DNA of 64,000 nt from Acanthaster planci (lineage: Eukaryota > Echinodermata > Asteroidea > Valvatida > Acanthasteridae), in NCBI RefSeq assembly GCF_001949145.1, contig NW_019091477.1:31038-95037 (forward strand). Reading direction: 5' to 3'. A program made the translations under genes and the position numbers. Positions within the stretch are counted from its first letter, which is position 1; each line of letters starts with the position of its first letter. Under the pieces are notes generated by a model. It saw only the letters and a program-made list of their open reading frames with translations. It was not told the DNA's origin and did no database searches. Below, piece after piece: positions 36,222-50,242 of this stretch.

Positions 36222-39200
36222 TGTGGGTAAAAGCAGACAATACAGAAATCAATCAAAAATTAATCAAATATTAATTAAAAAAATACACCTTAGGCCAAAC
36301 AAAAAATAGCTGTGTTTCCCGGTCTCCCGACCCAACCTAGAAAATCATGCGGAACCTACATCTTTTTATTTGACAAATCAATAAAATGTAAAAACTTACG
36401 GTGCCTTGCCCCGAGCCTAATTTTGTGTATATCGTCCCGTACATTGTATTGTTTTAATTTTTTTGCATGAGATGGACAACTGTGTTTGTATTTCAACAAC
36501 CAGCTGCTTTACTACTCAATCACAGTGCTGATATGTAATATTGACGTGCACATTAATCTGACACCGACTTAGTACCTGTTACAAATATACACGCCACCCC
36601 CCCAAATACAGACTAGTATACGATCCTAATTTTAAAAATTAATATTTACCCAACCATCCCCCATAATTTACTTTTCAGTGTAACAGGAAACAAGACTGTT
36701 TGCTTGGCCTAATGTACCAAAATGTACCTCTTTTCCCTAAAAAAAAAACAAAGAAAAACCCTGCAAAATTATTGCTCAACTAAGGTCTGGTCGATTTGTC
36801 CCCTTCTGTGCTTAATAGTGACAGATCCAGCTAACTGAACACAAATCACCGAGTCTCGATCTATATGGCTCCTATCCACCCTAATGTTATCTCAAGTCAA
36901 GGAAGAACTAAGTGTGGCATTTCAATTCACGTTTTCAATTCAAACATGCCTTTATTTCCCATGGAAAATGACAAATGCAAGCGCAGAATACACTACACGA
37001 AATAAAATAAGTCAGACGACAGAACAGTCAGACAGACGTAAAGGCTAACATAAATAGGTGTGGAAGCCTATTCTAGAAGCCTACATGTAAGGCTTATGGC
37101 GACATGCCTTGGACGGACCAACACAAAACAGAAACGAGAACTGCAGGTCTTCTGTCTGCACTTTGCAAAAAGGCCAGTGGCCCTTCTTACATCCTTCTGC
37201 ATAAAAACGCAGCAAGGTCTCTATTATTTCGACTCAGAAATGTTGAAATATCTACACAATATCACTTGATGACATCAAGACTGGTGTGAAAAGTTGTAAG
37301 TGTATTCAATGTGATTACTTCAATATTTTCACTGCTAAATTTGACAGTTTAGGACGACGATCGTCATGCTCTGAATATTCTTGATTTCAGGGATGATTTG
37401 GCATGTTTGGGTGTGTCTTTACCCTTTTTTGTTGAATATTAAGAAAGAAAACAATTTAATTGTAGGAGTGATATGAAGCTGAGAGTCCATGGAGACAGAG
37501 GAGCAGACAGAAAAAAAAAACCTCAATTTAGTGAGTGGCCGGATTAGGAAATCTCACTTGGAAGACATGACTCTCTGTGACATCCGGGAGATTTGTGACT
37601 CTTTTGCGGTGAAAATACACCACTACATTATGACCAGTCAACGGTGTTTTGACCTCGCTGTGACCTCAGGTTGCAAAAGTTTCCAGATGAACGTATGATG
37701 TTGCATATGTCCCTGGGCTATCGAGGTATCTTTAACAATGCTAATGCATTCTTTGGCGTTAACATGTTGACTGCCAACCACTGGTATTCTCGCAGTAAAA
37801 GGTGTGGCAGATTCTGTCCACGAGTATACTCGTAGGAAATGAAAGGCTTTTGTAATGTAAATTTAACATCACTGAGAACACTGCTAGCAGTGGTAAGGAC
37901 GTTCATTAGCAAAATGCTCACTCAAACAGCAGGGGTGTGAGTAGAACATAAAAGAAAATTGCTGAAAATAGCTGAAATTGCAAGCGCGAAGCATATATGC
38001 CACAGGGTTCAGAGCCTGCTTAAGGGCCCCAAGCATGCCAGGAAAATTTTGAAATGCAGATGCTCTGTGGTGCCTTTTAACAGCCTCCTCGAGCAACTAA
38101 GGGTAGGCCCTAATTTTTTGCTTGCAATTTAGGCCTACAGCTAGGCCGTGTAACTAAACTGTTTCCGATTTGAAGGGGAAATTTTTTTTTTTCCCCCAAA
38201 TGTGAATAACCTTACCATCATTACTAGAATCACTGATTCTCACTCGGTCTGGCCGTAGCCAGGTGCATTAGACAGTTTAAAGATCATTTTGGAGGTGAAG
38301 TCGGAAGATTTTGATTTGGGATAAGAGTTATTTTGAGTGAAATGAATTAATGGAAGCAAAAGCCTATAGAAGGTACTTATAGTTAATAGACCCTATAAAA
38401 TATCGCCCATGAATGTTCGTGGGAGAGGAGCTGATGTCGGACCCCACAGTTCTGGGGGTATCGCCCAACCATGTCATGCCATGTCCTAATGTAAAAAAAC
38501 GGTGATTTATACTACATGGTCCAACTTGGACTAGCCTATGCCATGGCCATGATGGCTTAACTTTTTCATATTTTTCTGAAAATTCCTGACGGTTCAATTG
38601 AACTAGTTTACTAAAACTGTAAATATCAACATGATCAAGGTTTGTAGACTGAGTTGGCCTTTCCCCACCTCATTTGACCACATTTTCAAAATTTCAGTTC
38701 TTTGTAACAATTCATTTCTTTGGCAGTCAACGGTAACGTTTTATAACGTGAAGACATGTATGCCTACGCTTACATGATGATGTAAGAATGGCGGTTCCAA
38801 ATCATTCAAACATGGCATATCGGACAAAAAATTAACAGATTTCGCAAGTGAATTTAGTCAACGTCAACGTCCGCAAGAGTGTGGGGCACAGGTTACGGAG
38901 ACAGTCCAATATCTGGGACCCCATTTATGATTTTATGGGGCTACATCTCTACGTGAACATTAGACTATGATAAGTGAAAACGTGAATATCATTTAACGTT
39001 AGCCTAGTCGAGTCGCAGTTACGGACATGACGGACCTGATCTCAGCCCAAGTTAGACCACAGAGCTACGCTTAGACAATGTTAGACCCTATTTTCAAACA
39101 TTAAAATACCTCAAAAACAACCCTTCCAACTGGTTTACCACCGACGGTCATGTCAAAGTAACATTTAGGTCTTTCCATGGTTGACAGAAATCGTCGAAAT

Positions 39201-41212
39201 ATGAGCGCAATTGTGAAAAATTTGCAGCCAAAGTGGCGATCTTCCAAGACCTTCAGGAGCTGAAATCTTGTACTTTCGAAGCACGCAGCTGAAGCAGCAA
39301 GAAAGAAAGGGCACCGGTTCCGAGGAAATTATGCACAACGTGATCGCACGCTATTTGCTGGTACCCCGCGCATAATCGATTTCATGGCCGATGAATTCGA
39401 ATACCAGCGTAATTTACCAGGAATGCGCTTCCTTTCCTACGGGGGACCCAAAAGGACATTGGTCGACGATCTGCGTTTTTCAGCTGAGTGTCCCTTAATT
39501 TGGCGCCCATGAAAAAATCTCAGAAAATGCTACAAAAAATCCAGAAGTTAAAATTGATAAATTCTAGTAAATCATTATTACTTCCACTCACCTAACTAAA
39601 ATTTAACAAACAGTTGGGGGTCGGCACACGTGAGTAGAGAAAATGTAAACGGTAACCAACGAAAACATGAAAGCCTTGTCCCGGTATCCCTGCGTCCAGA
39701 GCGCTGCGCCGCTTGCACGCGTGGCTTGCAAGGATATCCCTAAAACTAAATAAATCACTTTTAAAAAGACAGTCCAGATTGAGATGTAAAATATAATCCT
39801 TCTATACAATTAACTTCATAAATACTTGTCATGAGTGGATCATTGATCACATGTCATAGAATTATTCATTCTATTCAAAAGTACCTGAACTTCACTTCGC
39901 TGGAGTTGATTGGTTCTCACCCCCCCCCATTTTGTATTATCCCATTCCCACTACTAAGAAAGAGGGAAATAATGTCGGGACGGGAACCAGTCTAATATGT
40001 GAGTAGGTGGTGGGTAGCACTTCGAACACGAACTGGTTTCGCAAATGACTGACGTTAATACCCGAGCGGGATCTATTTGTTCCCCTAGCAGAATATCACG
40101 GGAGTAAATCCCGGGGGATGGGCGGGGGGTATACTGCATCATCCCCCACTTTTTGAGAGGGGGGATGGGCTATTAAATCACCCCCTTTTTAGTTAGGGAT
40201 GAGCAAAAACATGTAAGCGGATTGTGAAGAATGTTTAGGATTTCCCATGTTTGCAATATCACTAAAAAAAGGGAACGACTTTTATAAAGCCATAAATATG
40301 CCATTTTGATGTAAGATTCTGCAGGAATTTGATACACATTACAGATGTACATCTTTATCATGAACATCACCCCTATATAGTTTATATGGTGCAGCCCTCC
40401 TCCCGCTTTTCAAACTTCCCAGGCTGGGCAAGTCCCCCCCACCTTTCCCCACCCACCCCCAATTTCCAGCACAGATTTACGCCACTGTAAGAAGATGACT
40501 TATGCAGGTATTGTATAAAGCAAAGGATGGAAGTTTCACATTCGTGCAATGATAACATAATTTTAGGAGGTGGCAATTGAAATTTCCATTAAAATATTTC
40601 AGCTGTCACCTCATGAAATTATTCTTAACATTGCACTCATGAACACTCATTGTAGCAGTATATTGGCATGAAATGTTTAGTCGATTGCAGCAACGTTTGG
40701 ACTAGTTTTATCGTTTGTTATTTTTATATTGATGTTTTTCTAGAGATTTTGCCAAGGCAGCATTTATTTTCCCTGTGCTTTTATCTGTTATGCTGACGTA
40801 CGCATTATTATATAAATCTTTTAATTTTTTTCATTATTGGGTGTCCTTTAACGACAACCGTAGTTTGTTTTTTGCCCGGGGACGGACCCAACGCCCATTT
40901 GATGCATTCTGAGGGCGCTGCAACTACCCGTAAATTCCACTAAAATAATGCCGGGCTAGATTTCTATGCATGAGCTCATTAATATGTCGTGATCCAGGCA
41001 GGTTATTTACGATAAGAAGTGTCATAATCGGGAGAAATGACGGAGATATATTATTAAAATCACCAGTTTGGGACTTGTGGCTTCCATTTTTTGGCGCTCA
41101 CAAAACCTGCCAACCTGTGGGCCTGTTTTGCGTAGAGGCGGGCGGCTGAATTCCGAGCTGAGTGCATAGTTTTACCATGGTTTTACGGAGGTAGAATGTG
41201 ACCGTGATTTTA

Positions 41213-41281
41213 CTTAACCCCAGAACTGTGTAAGGGGTCTGGGAGCGAGCGGGGCCGCGGACCCGACAGTTCTGGGGTAAG
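41213..41281. repeat. Short hairpin element with 17-bp arms
   Basis: ACTTAACCCCAGAACTGT and, 35 bases later, ACAGTTCTGGGGTAAGT are inverted copies (one extra base in the left arm) around a GC-rich loop. A half-copy (accccacagttctgggg) appears near 38431-38447. It may be a tiny foldback or internal-deletion MITE. Confidence 0.6.
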
Positions 41282-44200
41282 TTTTACCACTGTACAACGC
41301 TGCCAGAAATCTGTTGACTTGAAATATCATATAACTTATAAGTCTGTGCCTATTACCAGCCACAAGGTGGCGGCTACAGCTAATTTTGTAATTATCATAG
41401 AAACAGTTTTATTCCCGTCCTAAGGGTAAAGCCTGTGGAATAGTTGGGGCCCCCCCGGGGGGGGTCGTCATTCACAGTGCGCGAGCGTCTCTTTGCACAT
41501 ATGCAGCAAGGTATGAGACGGAGAGAACCCCTCTGCTTTGTGTTGGTCATTGTCTCGCAGGAATTTGGGGAATTCCTTTCAGACATCTTGGCGGGATGTG
41601 TTAAGTAACAATGTCAATAGTCACGAATGTGTATAGGGATTGGACATGGTGGGGGGGGTACCCCTTGGTCTCATTTCTTGCTGGGTATATGATTTCGGCC
41701 AAGGCGACCTTCTATTTCAGTGTAAAGTCAAATATTGCCATTAGGATACAGGAGTTTATGTTCAGCAGCTAGCCTACCTACATACATGTACCCGACCGGG
41801 AATAACCGCACATCAACGCTACCAACCGAACATGCCGAATATAGACGGGACAATTTCAGAATATTTCGGCTATTTCCGGAAAACTGGACGAATTCCTCCA
41901 GTCTTGGTCACGTGGACATTGGGTGATACCGGACCCTTGATTCGTAGAGTAGTTGGAATCATCGGGTCTGGTAGGAGTAGGGAATATCGAAAGGGAGTGT
42001 ACCGAATGGAGTCTGTGTGTGTGTGTGGGTATGAGGGGCTCCGTAATCATCAGAACTGTGAACTCGTATTAGTGACAAAGTCAAGCCAAAAATTCCTTTT
42101 TGATGGGAAGGCAATGCTGGGTGACGGGATATGTTTGAAAGATTTGAACAGCTATATTTTATCCAACTCAACTGGCTAAATTTACAAAGCATTTCAGATG
42201 CAGATACATCAGGGCAAACTGAAGTACCTCCTTCCGTTTTAAGCTGGAGACGATCACAGAAGAAAATGACACATCAGAAGCCTTAATCACATTTCTTTCT
42301 TGCTCTATGAGCTATTTTTTTTTTAATATACTTGTTCCTTGCGACAGCATAGCTTACCACTGCACAATGAAAGAAGCACAACAAACACGCAGACCAAATT
42401 CTTCAAGTAACTTCAGATGTCCTCACCTTTTGATTCGGTTTTCATCTCGAGATTGTTCACCTCGATGGCAATGAAATCTCAATCAAATGTGCGTACGATA
42501 GTGACAGTAGCAACAACCATGTGTGTGTTTTTAAAGACCTGAAGCAGACCCAGCGTTGTCACTCTCTTGACGAATTCCCGGCTTGAAATGGTGAGCGTGC
42601 AAAAAATGGAACGGAGAAATTTCTTTTGGCGAGTGAAAGTCAACTAATGAACTTAGGAATACATTTGCTGCGGGAGAGACACCTTGCAACATTCTTTCGT
42701 TAATCTCCTAAACTTTAAATATAGTTCAAGTTGGCGTGGCACAATTTTAAAGACAAATTTTAAGTGCTTGGCCGGTGTTCATGGTCCAGGACAATACAAC
42801 TGCTGCCCCACATCCTAGGGGGCAGACCCTAAGTGGAAAAGGCATACTTTAAATAGGGCGAAAATTAATATACTTTTTAAATCAAAGACATCACTGTCTG
42901 TATTTTGTACACGATCAATTTTTTAAAAATATATATAAGAAAGAGCACAGTTGCTTTATTACAATCCACAGAAACTAATGAATTGATCTGCCCTCGCACC
43001 AAATCTTGCTGAGAACGTGATTCTGTCATCCGGCACTGGTCCAAAATTCAAAAATTCAACGTACCATTCTCATTTTTGGAAAGGAAATACGAGACCACCA
43101 AAGAAGGATTACGGGTTTGTAGCTATATATACAAACACAGGCACACGCAATCACATTGACTATACAATCATTGTGCATTTCGGTTGATACAAAATGATGC
43201 AAAAATGTACTTAATTTCAATGCTGCATACTCTACACGCAAATCTCATTAATTTATCCTTGTTCATGTCCTTGTTTTCTTAAATTTCATTACAATTTACA
43301 CATTGAAAAAAGTGACATGCATTTGTCTTGTTCTGTGAATGAAAAACAGATGCATGAAGCTTGCTGATGAATATGCCCAATACACAGAGAACTATGCAAC
43401 TGCATGATCCAGCCTAGAGCTGCTATAAATTGAACAAACCAAACTTTGAGGCTTCAAAACAGTCAAAAAGAGTTGTGAAACAATTTTTTGAGAGCTATAA
43501 CTTTAAAACACCAGTTTTGTGCATTATAAATGAACTTTTTTTTTTGGAGCCAGAGTCAAATCTGGGATGTTTAGGCTAGAATCATGAACAGAAATGTAAT
43601 GTTAAAGACATAACAGGTTATGAGAGAATTATGACCCAATTTAGTTGGATGGCCCCCAAATCTCTTCTTCTCTGATGATTTCTTCTATAATGTTTGAACG
43701 GAGTTGAAATCCCATCCCAGCTGCAGTATGTTTTGTTCGTTTGCTGCACAAGTATTTGCTAAAGGCTTCCATCTTTTCTGTAAGTAAGCATGCTGTTTCC
43801 CCCCAAACAGTGAATACATTGTAATCTGCTGAGTAACAATACTTCCCAAACCGTCTCATTATTCTGAATTCTTCTTTCTCAAACTTCTTTGCTTGATTAA
43901 AGTCTTTTTAACTTGAAATAATCAATTCTGCACCCATAGTCTGGAATGAAATGCCTTGTAACTTTTGAATATCTGTCACAAGGAAAAAAGCATCGATGAC
44001 TACTTTTTTACAAAATGCATTTCAAAGAAACCACAAATTCATTGCGAAATTAGGACTTTTTTGTTCATTGGAGTCATGACCGAAAACTCAATCTATGAAG
44101 TTTAGTGGCCAACCAGTGTAATGCCCTGGGAACAAAACTGTCAAAAGGAAAACTATTCCAACCCTCCCCCACCCAAAAAAACCAAAAAAAGAAACAAGGA

Positions 44201-45202
44201 AACTAAAAGCCAAAATTACGGACAGAAAATTCTCCAGAAAGAAAGCCAGCACTCCAGGGCAAATCTGAAAAAAAAAAGCCTTTAAAGCACATTCCAAGCT
44301 GAGCCAGTTGCATTTTTCTTAGAAGCTGTGCGACGGTGTATGGTGTCCGACTCAACCTCGTCGGAAACAAAGCATGGAAAATTCTGCCCTATCTCTGGAA
44401 AAACTGACATGAGAAGTCGGCATGGCACAATTAAAATCCAACAAAAGCGACATCTCTGCGGATCTGCGTATTTATAGATTTGCCTCTCAAGCCAAATCAA
44501 CAGTGTGACCGCTTCTGACCAGCCATCATCACCTGGCGACTGACCCCGACGGCAATACACACACACATGAATACTACAAGTGAAATTGCAAGCCCGATTA
44601 AAATGCTACTTGGTCAACAGTCTGGCCCAAACGCTCGCGACCAGTGAAAGATAACAATCTGGCTAACCTTTCCAGGAAAAGGGCACTACCCTTCCGCCAT
44701 CCCAATTCTGACCTTAAAAAACACTTCATCTAATAAATAATCACAAGAACCCACTAATATTTATCTTTATTTTACAAAGTACTGAATTTATGAGCAGTGC
44801 AGTTTTAGGCCTTAAATTATTTCATCCCTTGGCAGTTATCTATTTACAAGGTAGCATTCTTTAACAGATAGTCACAAATTTCTCTTTTTTTTCCCCTACA
44901 TGCTTTGCAGGAAGGTACCAAAGCTCAATAACTATGAACAAAGTATTGCGGGACTCAAAGTCATAAAAAAGTGTGAATTTTGTTTTTGTTTTGTTTACAG
45001 CAATGTTTAAATTATACAACTTTCCTTTTCTCGTTTCTTCGACAACAGGAATTGCCACGCTAAATGAATACAGACAATCAAATATGTAAGAAGGATGAAG
45101 TGTAGTGCAGTATACGGAAATATTCTGTGTGTAGCAAATAAAATGCAAGCTCTTCTAACATCAAAAATATCTGCCACAAGCACATTGCAAGTTTATATAA
45201 AT

Positions 45203-46510
45203 CCTGCTATCACAATAACAGCTTTTGTATGAACTGTCCTCACAATGCCAATTGCTATTGTTAGACTTGCTATCAGAATATCAGCTATCACAATGTCGGG
45301 TATTTCAATGCCCGTGATCACAGTAGTGGCTACTCCAGCACCTCCTATAGCGTAGTCGGGTCTCCTGATACCTGCTGTATTTGCAATATAGGCTACCACA
45401 GAATTAGCTATTGCCGTAGCTGCTATCACCATGCTGACTACTGCAATACCTGCTATCACCATGCTGACTACTGCAATACCTGCTATCACAATAGCAGCTA
45501 TTGGGATACCTGCTATCACAATGCCGACTATGTAATGCCTGCTATCATGATGGCAAGTATTTTAATACCTACTATCACAACAGCAGCGACTGTAATACCT
45601 ACTATCACAATAGCAGTGAATGTAATACCTGCTATCAAAANNNNNNNNNNNNNNNNNNNNNNNNNNNNNNNNNNNNNNNNNNNNNNNNNNNNNNNNNNNN
45701 NNNNNNNNNNNNNNNNNNNNNNNNNNNNNNNNNNNNNNNNNNNNNNNNNNNNNNNNNNNNNNNNNNNNNNNNNNNNNNNNNNNNNNNNNNNNNNNNNNNN
45801 NNNNNNNNNNNNNNNNNNNNNNNNNNNNNNNNNNNNNNNNNNNNNNNNNNNNNNNNNNNNNNNNNNNNNNNNNNNNNNNNNNNNNNNNNNNNNNNNNNNN
45901 NNNNNNNNNNNNNNNNNNNNNNNNNNNNNNNNNNNNNNNNNNNNNNNNNNNNNNNNNNNNNNNNNNNNNNNNNNNNNNNNNNNNNNNNNNNNNNNNNNNN
46001 NNNNNNNNNNNNNNNNNNNNNNNNNNNNNNNNNNNNNNNNNNNNNNNNNNNNNNNNNNNNNNNNNNNNNNNNNNNNNNNNNNNNNNNNNNNNNNNNNNNN
46101 NNNNNNNNNNNNNNNNNNNNNNNNNNNNNNNNNNNNNNNNNNNNNNNNNNNNNNNNNNNNNNNNNNNNNNNNNNNNNNNNNNNNNNNNNNNNNNNNNNNN
46201 NNNNNNNNNNNNNNNNNNNNNNNNNNNNNNNNNNNNNNNNNNNNNNNNNNNNNNNNNNNNNNNNNNNNNNNNNNNNNNNNNNNNNNNNNNNNNNNNNNNN
46301 NNNNNNNNNNNNNNNNNNNNNNNNNNNNNNNNNNNNNNNNNNNNNNNNNNNNNNNNNNNNNNNNNNNNNNNNNNNNNNNNNNNNNNNNNNNNNNNNNNNN
46401 NNNNNNNNNNNNNNNNNNNNNNNNNNNNNNNNNTGTAATACCTGCTATCACAATAGCAGTGATCGTAATACCTGCTATCACAATGCCTACTTTCATAATG
46501 GCAGGTATAA
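45203..46510. repeat. ~30-bp minisatellite downstream of DLG5
   Basis: Tandem units resembling aatacctgctatcacaatag + cagctattgt run from about 45203 to the N gap and resume after it to about 46510. All frames stay open because the unit length is a multiple of three with few stops, giving spurious frames such as (IAGITI..)n. It ends 79 bp past the DLG5 stop and is probably within its 3' UTR. Confidence 0.9.
45641..46433. other. Assembly gap (793 N) inside the minisatellite
   Basis: The run of N begins and ends inside the same 30-bp repeat, so array length is unknown and was probably estimated from mate pairs. Confidence 0.99.
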
Positions 46511-46588
46511 AGGTACAGTGCGCCAACAGTGACGGAGCCCAAAGTGTCATCTTAGAAAACATGGTGGCACATCATGGAAGGGGGATTT

Positions 46589-49500
46589 TCACAGCGGGCA
46601 CAGAGACTGGACCCATACGGTCTTGTGCTGCTCCCTGTCGATGACCTTCTTGACTTTTGTGCAGACGCTGGCCAGGTTGCCACCGGCGACAACATCTGTG
46701 TGAAGATGGAGAACAAGAACGAAAAAAAAGTCCCGATGTTATAAAGATATTGTGATTTGTTTATACTTTGGAGGCTGAGTGTAGACTGAAGAACACTTAA
46801 CCTGGTTGGTTTACAATTCCAAAAACTGAATGGAGGCTTTTCGGTTTGCACAGTATTCCTAAGAAGGGGATGATGACAACAATGACAGTTAAACCAAAAC
46901 TGGACAACGGAAGGAAATTTTCACAGAATTCCCGGAGCAGAGGGGCATCTCTACAAGGGCTTAGCCTGCAAGCCACCCGAGTAGGGATTACTTTGGGGGG
47001 ACCACGTTTCCGATGACGCAAATCTCTTGACTCCGAACCTCACCTGAAAAGAGATTCCGACATTCTTGCTCCAGCTTCTGAGCGTGCTCAAACATCTCCT
47101 TGGCCACGCGGTGCGAGACACGGTCAGGGATGTAGTGGGGATCCTTCTGGTCCCTGTGTCAGAGACATAACACTTTGATTTTTACTTCACTTTTATCTTT
47201 GGGACGGAAAAAAAAGAGGTTTATCCACGGAAGTTTTTCCCAAACCAGACTGAAGGCCTCTCAGCTGTTATCTGGAAAATGACACCAGTATGCACACACC
47301 GTTTCTTTTCGGAGTAGAAGGGTAGACTTTCCTTTGTTCTATTGTTAAGAAAACTTGGACAAAACCCTCCTTTTTCTCTCACTATTGTAACTCCTTCGAG
47401 CTGGATTTTGATGACGATGTCCCACACTATACCTCTCCAATTTACCGAAGATAACCCTGACCCCAAAATGAAGTAGCGAGGGCAAAACACCCTGTGGACA
47501 TGTGCTAGTCCACACAATGTCCTCTGACCCTACATTGCGTGGATGTCTATTGTGTGGAGGTCCACACTAAGCACGCCACTGCACAATACAAATTCCACAG
47601 CTTTTACCGCTGGTAACTACCAATGCTTTGTCGTAGGCCGTATTTGCGCTATGGATCACTTGCATGAAGCATGAAATTTAATGCTGGGCGAAAGGATCTA
47701 TCAAACTTTAAAGTTACCTTCTTAAGCCTAGTTTTGGAATGGTAGGTCACATTTTTACAAATGAACTTCTGGAGGTACTGGTGGATTTTTAGAGGGGCTC
47801 TTCAAGGAAATAAACCCAGTCATCCTTGAATATCCATCTCTAAAATTCCCACCTTGACTTACACATGTCACTGCGTTTACTCTCAGTTGGGAGAAATCAA
47901 TAGCACCTATGATCGCAGTCATGTGTTGGAAAGCACTTCCGTCCCCAAACCAACAGTGATCAAACTTTCAGGACAGTCCGACACGTGATTATCAGTATGA
48001 GATCTCTGTTTTCCTGGCTGATACCTGATTTGCTTTGCTGATTTGTAGCGGATGAAGATGACAATTGGGAAAAGCTGGAGCATCTGCAACCTCTCCGTGG
48101 CGAATGGAGACACTCCGTCCAGGATACAGTGGCATCCCTGCAGGACAGAAAGAACAGTTGTCCAAGATGTCCAACCTTTTGGAATACGCGTACGAAGTCA
48201 CACTACTGCTCAACTTTCTTTAACTGCTTGCCCATGGCATTATTCCTTGTCACACTTGACCCAGTATTATTTTTGGCTGAAAATACCGACTGGTTAAAAC
48301 GATAAGATACCACACCCGCAGTCAGACATCACAAATACCGACCCTTGATGGCCACTTTGCTCAAGATTGGTGCGGCTATTCTTTGAAAGGGTATTTTGGT
48401 GCCTTGTTGGTTTTTACGCTGATGAGTATTTCCATATTCATGCGCAAAAGTCTGATGACATCCCCGGAAGAAAATCTCAAAGTCACACTGATATGCGCAG
48501 TAAAAAGGCTGGATTTTTCATGTTTTACGGGCCAAAATTTCCTTTCCTTTGTTGATTCACTGTTGCTTGAGTGCACGGTAAAGACAAAAAAACAACCCTT
48601 TGTTTACAGCGAGCAAATTTTTTCCGTTTCAGTAGAAAACTACAAAAAATGAGCTGTGTTTTTCCTTACTGACATCATCGCAACAGCGCCCTCAGTAGTC
48701 TGGAGAAGCAAGGACAAGGTTTAAATACATGTACATGTTTGTAAGAGCACTTTTCAATACAGCTGACACAAGAGAGAGGTCAAATAATTTTCAAAAAGAC
48801 TGAATTGAGACTAATCCATTACTTGGACTCTTCAACCCATCCCCTCTTCCAAGTGGCTCTAAGCAGGCAGAGATACACTTGCCACACGTGCGGTCACCTT
48901 CGCGCATTGGGCATAGCCTACCTTCTTGGTGATTTCCTTCACCATGGCGGCGTGAATGCATTCAAAATAACTGTCTCGTCGCTGGTAGTCAACGTAGACG
49001 TTGTCGGCCAGATCCTTCAGCATGATCTCGGACGATGTCCGGACAATTTCTGAAGATAACAGGAAACAGAAATGAAAATATTCAATCGTTCTCAATGCTT
49101 GAATTTCTGCTGCAACATTCTGGATTCGTAATTTTTCATTCCAAATCAGTTTTGCCCTTTCCCACTGACACAATCTTACTGTCTGTAAGGAATGACGTGA
49201 CTTTAAAGCTTAACCCCTTCGCTGCGGGAGACGGCAAGAGCCGCGGCTTTGTGTGAGGATTAGTGCATGCCACACATACAGTCTATTCACCATGCAGCTG
49301 CTGGTTCAATGGGGCCTGCTGCTGGACAAAGCCCTCCATTCAGGGCATACCACAGCCCAGCAGTCACGGTCAAAAGAATCCCGGCGCAAGGGGTTTAAGA
49401 GACTGTCATCTCCCATTGAATCACCGGTGCCGATTAGTCTTACAGACATTTTCTTATTCACCAATGCCCACATAAACTAACTGTACTTGGAGGTTTGCAC

Positions 49501-50242
49501 ACCTGTGCCCACCTGTCAGATACTGGCTGACTGGTCCAGAGCTTTGAAAAAGAAGACAGTGTTTTCTTGATTGACAGAAGGCTCTGGGTGCTTTTAAAGT
49601 AATGGAATATGACAGTAACAGTATGGCCCTTTAAGGCGCTGCCTTGGGGGAATTTGGAGGTTTTCCCACGTTGATCCAGCATAGAACGAGAAACCATGCC
49701 AACAACGTTAATGCAGCACGCGCATTCTATTGCAAGATTCAAAGAACTAATCGCCTGTTGGGTGACACCGGGGATGATTAACATGCCGGAGGAGAGAAAC
49801 GTGATGTGACTCACTTGGCAAGCATCGGTTGAATTTGTCGGGGGACTCGTCCACCATCTTGGAGGCCACCCGATCGGTCAGTGGCCCCAGGAGAAGTACT
49901 GGCCGCTTGATATGAACTAGAAGAGGGGACAGGAACGTGCAGGAAGATTACCAAACTGGCTTTAAAACATTCTGTAGAATTCATTCTGTAGAATTCATTC
50001 AAAGTCAGAAATCGCAACACCCATTTTCGAAGCCTATAGCAAAACAAGCAGCCATGTGAGAGAAGCTGTGTACATGAACACACATGTATGTATGTGCAAC
50101 AACTTCCATTGTGACATAGCACAACAATTATTGTTCATGTCTGATTCTCTTTTGCTCCAACAACTAAATGAAGACATTCGCTGTCTTGAATTCAACTTAC
50201 AGTCCAGCGGTTCCACTCTCTGGTAGGTTGGCAGGATGGCCT
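46589..50242 (-). CDS. DLG5: DLG5 guanylate kinase-like domain exons
   Basis: Seven exons (50201-50242 to 46589-46695) encode ILPTYQRVEPLDFHIKRPVL, then LLGPLTDRVASKMVDESPDKF, YVDYQRRDSYFECI, EITKKGCHCILDG, LQLFPIVIFIRYKSAKQI, HAQKLEQECRNLF and the C-terminal end. The ATP P-loop GxxGxGK of true guanylate kinases is replaced by GPLTDRVASK, so this is a binding module and not an enzyme, as in other MAGUKs. Introns between these exons hold only repeats, including the MITE at 49210. Confidence 0.93.

Larger units (their letters stand above)
36222..46588. other. Ten-kb stretch without a recognised gene
   Basis: The missing cyclophilin first exon should lie here (minus strand) unless it is hidden in the N gap. 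The DLG5 3' UTR should occupy the high end; a minus-strand AATAAA at 44767 is a possible poly(A) signal. Other contents are a GC-rich hairpin at 41213-41281 and the minisatellite from 45203. Open frames of 60-115 codons scattered through it resemble no family I know. The best unexplained ones are 39264-39512 (+) and 43641-43859 (-). Confidence 0.55.

Noticed and set aside
42425-42610. Minus-strand frame ending ...DFIAIE or ...EMKTESK next to possible GT donors, considered as the cyclophilin first exon
   Set aside because: It has an in-frame TGA, lacks the VFFD and GR motifs, and a stop precedes it. The resemblance at IE is too short.
43641-43859. 72-codon minus-strand frame with plausible amino-acid composition
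   Set aside because: No recognised family, no flanking exons, and a position that may be outside or within the DLG5 3' UTR. Left as unsupported.
45501-46644. Frames of over 300 codons on both strands
   Set aside because: Mostly N, with a 30-bp repeat at both ends. No single frame is favoured.
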